NCBI GenBank assembly: GCA_026419315.1
Contig: JANZZQ010000026.1
Coordinates: 1-12,005, forward strand
Direction: 5' to 3'
Source: Armatimonadota bacterium
Lineage (GTDB): Bacteria; Armatimonadota; Fervidibacteria; Fervidibacterales; Fervidibacteraceae
DNA length: 12,005 nt
The notes below the pieces were generated by a model that did not search any database, was not told where the DNA came from, and saw only the letters and a list, made by a program, of their open reading frames with translations. Shown piece after piece: positions 7,425-12,005 of this stretch. A program made the translations under genes and the position numbers. How positions within the stretch are numbered: the stretch's first letter is position 1; every line of letters begins with the position of its first letter.

Positions 7425-9308
7425 TTAAGGCATTGAGCCGGCAACGAGGTCTCTGGTTTCCTCAAGCTCCCTTCTCAACTCAACCAATTTGATCGCCCAT
7501 TGGTTGTTTTGCGGATAGATGGAGTTTGCGATAGCAACAATTTGCTCCCACGCCCTGACTGACTTGGCGAGATGAAACACGCAATCTTGACCGGAACCAC
7601 TGTCTCCCATTTCAAACCTGCCCCACGCAATCGCCGCGTCAATTTTGTTAGCGTAGAATTGACCAAGCCAGGAGTTCAAGAGCGTTAGCCTTTTCGCAAC
7701 TTTCCAGTCAGATGCTGAGGGTTCAGGCAATTGAGCCATCAACTCCCAAATTGTTTGTGCTCGCTGCTCCAACCTTCGAGCAATCTCGTCAGCTGTAAGT
7801 GTGGCTCTTTTGTCTGGCTTCTTTGAAAGTTTAAGTGTCTCGGGCACGCTCAAAACTGTAAAGCCCCAAGAGCTGTCAATGGGACGGGCAGAGAAGAAGG
7901 ACTTGAGCGATGCACCGTATTGGGGCTCAGTTGCCACGCCAAGCCAAAGGAGTTCTGGCAAGATGCGGCTCGCTTCGCGGAAAACCGCAAGCCACTTGTC
8001 AGCCTGTTGACCTTGTTTTGCCCACCTCATCTTCCACAAAGTTTCGCCGTCAGATTCAGGGCTCTTGATAGCTTGTGCGAACGCGGTTATCGCCCAAGTT
8101 GATGGCACCGAGCGAACATAAAGCCACAGCCCTCCAACACCAGCATCCCTGACCGCTCTGACCAATTGGTGAGCCCAAGCAGGGTCAAACCAGAAAACAT
8201 CACGGTAGCCTTCATCAAGCCTTAACAGCAACACCAACTTATCTCGGTGGCGCTTGATTTGGTCCACGAAAGCCGGGACATACGGCGCAACAAATTTCGT
8301 TTTTAGCGCTACCGTTCTGCCAAGTTCAACGAATTGAACAGCCCGTTCCGGCTCGGAAACAGCGATGATTGAACTATCGTGCGGGTAGTAGCTGGTTGCT
8401 AAGATTTGCCCACCTTGCCCAACCCATTTCTGAACGGAAGGGCTTATTACCGATGCCCAAACCACTACCTTGACATTGAACTCAGGACCAAGTCGGTTTA
8501 AGACACTCAAAACAGAGTCAAGGGTAGGTTCACGGCCATCGCATTTGAGCACTAAAGTGTTGAACCGCCACCAAGCAAGTTCTTTCAATCGTTCACGCAG
8601 CAGGCTTTGAAGTGCCTGTTGGGAACGAGGCGGCTTAGCGAGCCAATCGGGACTCTCGACCACCAAACCCCGCTCCGCTAACGCAGGTATCCAAAGCTTT
8701 TGCGTCGGTAGAGGTTCACGCCATTGCAACTTCTCTGCTAAGTCAAGCAACCCATAAAGCCAACCCGCTCGCGTTTTCGCTTCAACGGTGACTTTATTGT
8801 TCGGCTCAACAAAGACAGCGTAACTTTCGCTCCCCATTCTCGGGTCAACACTTTTCGTCAATCCCAATCGCCATTGAGGGCGATATGTATTGACCAATGC
8901 TTTAGCCCAGCGTAAAGCCTCCGTTTCAGGTTCTACAGCTACGGAAGGTTTAGCCGGTGGAAGGTGAGACTGGCTCGGAAGTTGAGGCAAAGGGGTGGAA
9001 GGCAAGGGTGGCGAAATTGTGGGAACGGTAGTATCCCCTTTCGGGACTGCAGCAACCGTTGGCATCGCTGGAGTCCCGGTTGCGGGAGGGGACAAAGAGG
9101 GAGTCACTATAACCGGCGGGCTAACGGGGGAAGCGGTTTGCGTGGGCGGAAATGCAGCGGTCACAGTGGGTGTTGCCTTCGGTGTTGGCTCCGGCTGAGA
9201 TGCAGGTTGAGAAGGGGGTGTTGATATGTGAAGTGCAACTCCAACCAAAAGCAACAACAGGACGAACCCGACGCCGATAAGTGCCAACGCCGTCTCACGC
9301 TGCATCAT
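7425..9308 (-). CDS. Membrane-anchored GH20/GH67-like glycosidase-fold protein with Pro-rich stalk
   Basis: 627 residues. ATG at 9308 or the adjacent in-frame ATG at 9305 may be used; GGGGAAGGTGAAGG lies just upstream. Residues 8-28 form one hydrophobic segment after a short N terminus, an uncleaved anchor or signal. Residues about 30-125 are a Pro/Thr/Ser/Ala-rich stalk. About 128-198 resemble the small alpha/beta domain that precedes the barrel in GH20, GH67 and GH84 enzymes, with the typical strand-loop VTVEAKTRAGWLYGLLDLAEKLQ split over 173-195. About 212-460 read as a TIM barrel (RGLVVES 213-219; FNTLVLKCDGR; VVVWASVI; LLLRLDEGYRDVFWFDP; GLWLYVRS). About 500-620 are helical. Catalytic residues cannot be assigned with certainty; D365 and E366 (LRLDEGYRD) are candidates. 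Best guess is a cell-surface enzyme or binding protein for uronic or amino sugar polymers; the exact family is unsettled. Confidence 0.65.
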   Translation of the reverse strand: MMQRETALALIGVGFVLLLLLVGVALHISTPPSQPASQPEPTPKATPTVTAAFPPTQTASPVSPPVIVTPSLSPPATGTPAMPTVAAVPKGDTTVPTISPPLPSTPLPQLPSQSHLPPAKPSVAVEPETEALRWAKALVNTYRPQWRLGLTKSVDPRMGSESYAVFVEPNNKVTVEAKTRAGWLYGLLDLAEKLQWREPLPTQKLWIPALAERGLVVESPDWLAKPPRSQQALQSLLRERLKELAWWRFNTLVLKCDGREPTLDSVLSVLNRLGPEFNVKVVVWASVISPSVQKWVGQGGQILATSYYPHDSSIIAVSEPERAVQFVELGRTVALKTKFVAPYVPAFVDQIKRHRDKLVLLLRLDEGYRDVFWFDPAWAHQLVRAVRDAGVGGLWLYVRSVPSTWAITAFAQAIKSPESDGETLWKMRWAKQGQQADKWLAVFREASRILPELLWLGVATEPQYGASLKSFFSARPIDSSWGFTVLSVPETLKLSKKPDKRATLTADEIARRLEQRAQTIWELMAQLPEPSASDWKVAKRLTLLNSWLGQFYANKIDAAIAWGRFEMGDSGSGQDCVFHLAKSVRAWEQIVAIANSIYPQNNQWAIKLVELRRELEETRDLVAGSMP

Positions 9309-9639
9309 CCTTCACCTTCCCCGTCCGATTTTTTCTGAGCCATTTCTATGATGCCATATTTTCGCCGATTTTCAGAAAACCTGCCGTCGAACTCTTTCGC
9401 CTCAACGGGAGGGCGGCGAAAGGAGAAATTTTCACCGAACAAGTCCGACACTTGACAAATTCGCCAACAGTGTCGGCTCCAACCGAGGGCGCGCTCAGCG
9501 AGCACCGACTATCTTTTCGGGTGAAAAGCACCCTTTGAAAAAACATCCCGCTCAACAGAACCGTCTCCGCATTGCATAACCTCAATGCCGGCGCAAAATT
9601 AAAGCCGGGCAGTTGAAGTTGAAAATGAGGTGATTGGCG
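9309..9639. other. Divergent intergenic region with inverted repeats
   Basis: This 331-nt gap lies between the divergent 627- and 403-residue genes and must carry both starts, but no consensus promoter was found on either strand. Two structures stand out. The first is an inverted repeat CCGACACT (9445-9452) / AGTGTCGG (9469-9476) with a 16-nt spacer. The second is TTTTC-GGGTG-AAAAG-CACCC-TTT-GAAAA (9514-9541), a 5-bp G+C stem extended by TTTTC/GAAAA arms. Short minus-strand frames cross it (for example 66 codons ending in an ATGA overlap at 9305-9308), but they lack a good start and any recognisable domain. Confidence 0.5.
9445..9476. repeat. 8-bp perfect inverted repeat, possible operator
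   Basis: CCGACACT at 9445-9452 pairs with AGTGTCGG at 9469-9476 across 16 nt. The arm centres are 24 bp apart, roughly two helical turns, so a dimeric regulator bound on one face is possible; an RNA hairpin is the alternative. It sits about 140 nt from the leftward gene start and 165 nt from the rightward one. Confidence 0.4.
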
Positions 9640-10851
9640 ATGAAGTGGTGGGATGCCACTGTGGCGTTCATGATGGTTGCTTTTGTTGCGAACCTTTTTG
9701 TATCCCTATCCGCTCAACCCCGTGAAACCAACCCATATGCCCGTTGGAAATTCGGTCCGCCGAAAGACCCAAGCTATTTTCCCATCGCCGTTTGGCTTCA
9801 GCATCCCAAAAACGCAAAACGCTATAAAGAAGCGGGCATCAACTTGTATGTCGGCTTGTGGAAAGGACCAACGGAAGAGCAACTTGCATTGCTCCGAGAA
9901 GCGGGCATGCAGGTCATTTGCGAACAGAACGAAGTTGGGTTAAAGCACCTTGATGACCCAATCATCGTTGGTTGGATGCATCAAGATGAGCCCGACAACG
10001 CCCAAGTGGTCGGGGAAGACCCAGCAACAGGAAGAAAAATTTACGGCGGTCCAGTCCCACCGCAAAACATCGTTGAGCGATACAAGCGGATGAAAGCCAA
10101 CGACCCTGACAGACCAGTGTTGCTCAACTTGGGGCAAGGTGTGGCAAATGACTTTTGGAAAGGGCGGGGGGTAGGAGCTCACCCTGACGATTACTTCACC
10201 TATGTCAAGGGCTGCGACATCGTTTCTTTTGATGTTTACCCTGTCGCCGGGCTGAACGATGAGAACTTGCTTTGGTATGTCGCAAAAGGAGTTGCCCGGC
10301 TCGTTTTTTGGGTCAACTGGAACAAATCCACTGATGGCGAGAAAATCATCTGGCATTGCGTTGAGACCACGAGGATAAGCAACTTTGAGAAGAAGCCAAC
10401 CCCTCACCATGTCCGTGCGGAAGTTTGGATGGGCATCGTCCACGGCTCCCAAGGAATCATCTACTTCGTCCACCAGTTTCAGCCTAAATTCATCGAGGCT
10501 GCCTTGCTTGAGGACGCCGAGATGCTTACTGCAGTTGCACAAATCAACCGCCAAATCCGCGAACTCGCTCCAGTCCTCAACAGCCCAACAATTAACGGCA
10601 TCGTCAATGTAACTTCAACCAACCCTGATGTCCCTGTGCATTTCATGGTCAAGCGTTACAAAGGTGATGTTTACATCTTCGCCGTTGGAATGAAAAATGC
10701 GCCGACGAAAGCGATTTTCCAAATTCGGGGTTTGCCGGCAAAAACGGCTGCGGAAGTCATAGGCGAAAATCGTCGCATCCCTGTAGCAAACGGTCGCTTT
10801 GAAGACGAGTTTGATCCCTACGATGTGCACATTTACAGACTGAAAGGTTGA
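9640..10851 (+). CDS. Secreted TIM-barrel glycoside-hydrolase-like protein, family not recognised
   Basis: 403 residues from ATG at 9640. An in-frame TTG at 9634 exists, but AGGTGA (9628-9633) is 6 nt from the ATG and directly abuts the TTG, so the ATG is preferred. Residues 1-25 are a signal peptide (MKWW..., hydrophobic core, SLSA-Q cleavage). The mature part alternates strands and helices like a clan GH-A barrel: YFPIAVWLQHP (46-56), AGINLYVGLW (65-74), MQVICEQN (90-97), IVGWMHQDEPDN (109-120), PVLLNLGQG (159-167), DIVSFDVYPV (193-202), IIWHCVET (236-243), GIIYFVHQF (272-280), then a small beta domain from about 318 to the end that may be a C-terminal sandwich. E117 in QDEP and E242 in CVET sit after strands where GH-A enzymes carry acid/base and nucleophile, so they are candidate catalytic residues. 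Substrate unknown. Its upstream neighbour is divergent; a decayed gene follows. Confidence 0.72.
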   Translation: MKWWDATVAFMMVAFVANLFVSLSAQPRETNPYARWKFGPPKDPSYFPIAVWLQHPKNAKRYKEAGINLYVGLWKGPTEEQLALLREAGMQVICEQNEVGLKHLDDPIIVGWMHQDEPDNAQVVGEDPATGRKIYGGPVPPQNIVERYKRMKANDPDRPVLLNLGQGVANDFWKGRGVGAHPDDYFTYVKGCDIVSFDVYPVAGLNDENLLWYVAKGVARLVFWVNWNKSTDGEKIIWHCVETTRISNFEKKPTPHHVRAEVWMGIVHGSQGIIYFVHQFQPKFIEAALLEDAEMLTAVAQINRQIRELAPVLNSPTINGIVNVTSTNPDVPVHFMVKRYKGDVYIFAVGMKNAPTKAIFQIRGLPAKTAAEVIGENRRIPVANGRFEDEFDPYDVHIYRLKG

Positions 10852-11638
10852 GAAAGGCGAAAGGCTCCTTGTCAATCGCAATTGCCGTCATGGTTTGTTT
10901 CTGGCTCGCCAACGTTCGCTGTCGTTTCTTGGATGGATGCCATCTGGGTAGTCAATATCGGCTCTTAAGGGGCAAAATAACCCTACCGTTTTGTCCCGCA
11001 AGTTTGTTGACCACAACGATGGAAGCATTGTCATCGTTGGGATGAACAAAGGTGCTGGCTCTGAAGGGCAAAGCGCAATCACGGTTTTTGCCTCTTGTTA
11101 AAAATTCGGGATTTGCCGAAGGGCAGGAACTGAACGCGACAATTGACGGAGCGGCAAGTTTAGCTCAATTCGTTCTCTCGTTGCCCGCAAGTGGTGGAAC
11201 GAGTTCGTTCGTTGGCAGGTTAGATGCCGTTCGTGTAGCTCTCATTTTCCGTTGACAACTTCTACGTTCAATCAACGCCCTCACAATGGCATAACGCGCA
11301 CGGAGTTTGCTGCCCGCCGGTTGGGACACTGGATTTCGTGTCAGAATTCAAGCCCTTGCGAAAGGAAGCAAAGCTGAATTGCCTGTTAGCTGCGATATGG
11401 TTTGTCAACAGTTGCTGTTCAGTGGCGTGAGGCAAGTGGCAATCTCGTTGTCGCCTACAAAGGCGAAGAAGTTGAAGTTTATGGTCCCACGGGATGGCAT
11501 CGAGTTCAAACCTTTCGCTTCAAAGGCATCCGATTCGTTCGCACTTTTACTGAAAGGTGCCGCCCAATTCGGCCTTGCCTTTCCATCGCTATCTTCAAAT
11601 TTGGGGATGCTGCAACCGAGCCACAAGCAGTGATTTGA
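10848..11638 (+). pseudogene. Multi-frameshifted remains of a secreted protein
   Basis: No single frame is open across this 790-nt stretch, yet protein-like pieces follow each other on the plus strand in shifting frames. TTG at 10848 overlaps the previous stop and opens a signal-peptide-like start (RKAKGS, then hydrophobic LSIAIAVMVCFWLANV). Next come SPTFAVVSWMDAIWVVNIGS (another frame, about 10906-10965), KFVDHNDGSIVIVGMNKG (a third frame, about 10998-11051) with GQSAITVFAS to a stop at 11101, then GFAEGQELNATIDGAASLAQ up to VGRLDAVRVALIFR (about 11112-11255), AGWDTGFRVRIQAL (about 11316), and finally GNLVVAYKGEEVEVYGPTGW in the frame ending at 11638. The pieces are beta-strand-like. At least four frame changes and stops suggest old decay. 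I do not recognise the parent family; noncoding DNA with chance frames is the alternative. Confidence 0.4.
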
Positions 11639-11676
11639 TCAATTTTCTGTCGCAAAATTTTTGCCGGGACGAGCGA

Positions 11677-11699
11677 TCCCCCGTGAAAGGAAAGGGGGA
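11677..11699 (+). promoter_or_regulatory. Hairpin that would hide the ribosome site of the GH32-like gene
   Basis: TCCCCC (11677-11682) is complementary to GGGGGA (11694-11699), with an 11-nt loop. The GGGGG run is the best ribosome site for the GTG start at 11707 (8 nt spacing, the same arrangement as at fliS). If transcribed, the stem would pair with it fully. This could lower translation or make it conditional; it may also be chance. Confidence 0.4.
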
Positions 11700-11706
11700 C
11701 AGGGAT

Positions 11707-12005
11707 GTGAGTGGATTACATTTTCGCCCGAAAGACCGATGGATTGGTGACATGATCCCGTTTTTCTGGCGTGGCGAGTATCACCTGTTCTACCTGCCAC
11801 GAGCGCCTGAAGCGCGGCACTGTTGGGGTCATCTCGTTTCTCAAAACTTGCTTGAGTGGCAAGAGTTACCCGACGCAATCGCGCCAAGCGATGAACCGAA
11901 CAAGCCCGATGCTGTCGGTTGCTGGACAGGTTCAGTCATTGAGCACAACGGTGTCTTTCATTGCTTCTACACGGGCTTCAACCCGCAAAGCCGTTACCCG
12001 CAGAC
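11707..12005 (+). CDS. GH32/GH43-like five-bladed propeller glycosidase, 5' part only
   Basis: Open from GTG at 11707 to the right edge, 99 codons, with no stop. GTG 11683 and TTG 11635 are also in frame, but 11707 has GGGGG at 8 nt and gives the short lead usual before the first blade. FRPKDRWIGDMIPFFW (6-21) followed by EYHLFYL (24-30) matches the first strand of GH32-type beta-fructosidase-like proteins; D15 sits where the nucleophile of the NDPNG motif is found. WGHLVSQNLLEWQELPDAI (40-58) corresponds to the family's WGH..S.DL..W..L..A block, and GCWTGSVIE (71-79) with VFHCFYTGFNP (83-93) to the second blade (CxSGS-like and YTG). No signal peptide is seen, so cytoplasmic action on imported oligosaccharides is likely. 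Fructan specificity is not certain, because related GH43 and GH-J-like enzymes share this start. Confidence 0.8.
   Translation, partial: MSGLHFRPKDRWIGDMIPFFWRGEYHLFYLPRAPEARHCWGHLVSQNLLEWQELPDAIAPSDEPNKPDAVGCWTGSVIEHNGVFHCFYTGFNPQSRYPQ

Noticed and set aside
7052..7465. 137-codon minus-strand and 128-codon plus-strand frames across the DUF2752 upstream gap
   Set aside because: They overlap the DUF2752 coding region and each other, lack family features and ribosome sites, and look like chance openings.
9305..9505. 66-codon minus-strand frame overlapping the next start by ATGA
   Set aside because: The overlap is typical of coupled genes, but the start is a GTG shortly after a TAG without a ribosome site, the protein has no recognisable domain, and another frame over the same DNA is equally open.
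1..12005. tRNA or rRNA genes, CRISPR arrays, insertion sequences, phage genes
   Set aside because: No cloverleaf-like sequence, regular repeat-spacer array, transposase or integrase motif was seen by reading both strands; small tRNAs cannot be fully excluded without a covariance search.

Overview
The window is about 50% G+C and looks like a chromosomal segment of a flagellated, carbohydrate-degrading bacterium. It combines a flagellar module with several secreted glycoside-hydrolase-like proteins. The mix of GH-A-like, GH20/GH67-like and GH32-like proteins and the codon style resemble thermophilic Armatimonadota (Fervidibacter-like lineages). That assignment is an impression from protein style, not a database result.

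Layout. (a) 1-962, minus: 5' two-thirds or less of a secreted glycoside hydrolase with an N-terminal jelly-roll domain, cut by the left window edge. (b) 963-1123: compact divergent promoter region with a near-perfect vegetative promoter (TTGACA-N18-TATAAT, leftward) and an exact sigma-28 flagellar promoter (TAAA-N15-GCCGATAA, rightward). (c) 1124-5142, plus: fliS and, 2 nt after its stop, a 1215-residue fusion of a class I methyltransferase, two GT2 glycosyltransferase domains and a long TPR region. (d) 5281-6507, plus: a YuxH-type EAL-HDOD protein. (e) 6508-6668: short convergent intergenic region with a hairpin that spans the end of the next gene. (f) 6669-7154, minus: DUF2752 membrane protein. 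(g) 7425-9308, minus: membrane-anchored protein with a Pro/Thr/Ser stalk and a GH20/GH67-like barrel. (h) 9309-9639: divergent intergenic region with inverted repeats. (i) 9640-10851, plus: secreted TIM-barrel glycosidase-like protein. (j) about 10848-11638: multi-frameshifted remains of a secreted protein. (k) 11707-12005, plus: start of a GH32/GH43-like beta-propeller enzyme, cut by the right edge.

How the genes work together. The strongest functional unit is the sigma-28-controlled pair fliS plus methyltransferase-GT2-GT2-TPR. The chaperone holds unpolymerised flagellin, and the co-expressed fusion is well placed to glycosylate and methylate flagellin. The EAL-HDOD protein, from a family that can influence motility, follows 138 bp later on the same strand and may belong to the same motility programme. 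The flanking genes are mostly extracellular carbohydrate-active proteins, with transport or anchoring signals at their N termini, and probably belong to polysaccharide use. No tRNA, rRNA, CRISPR array, transposase or phage gene was recognised.
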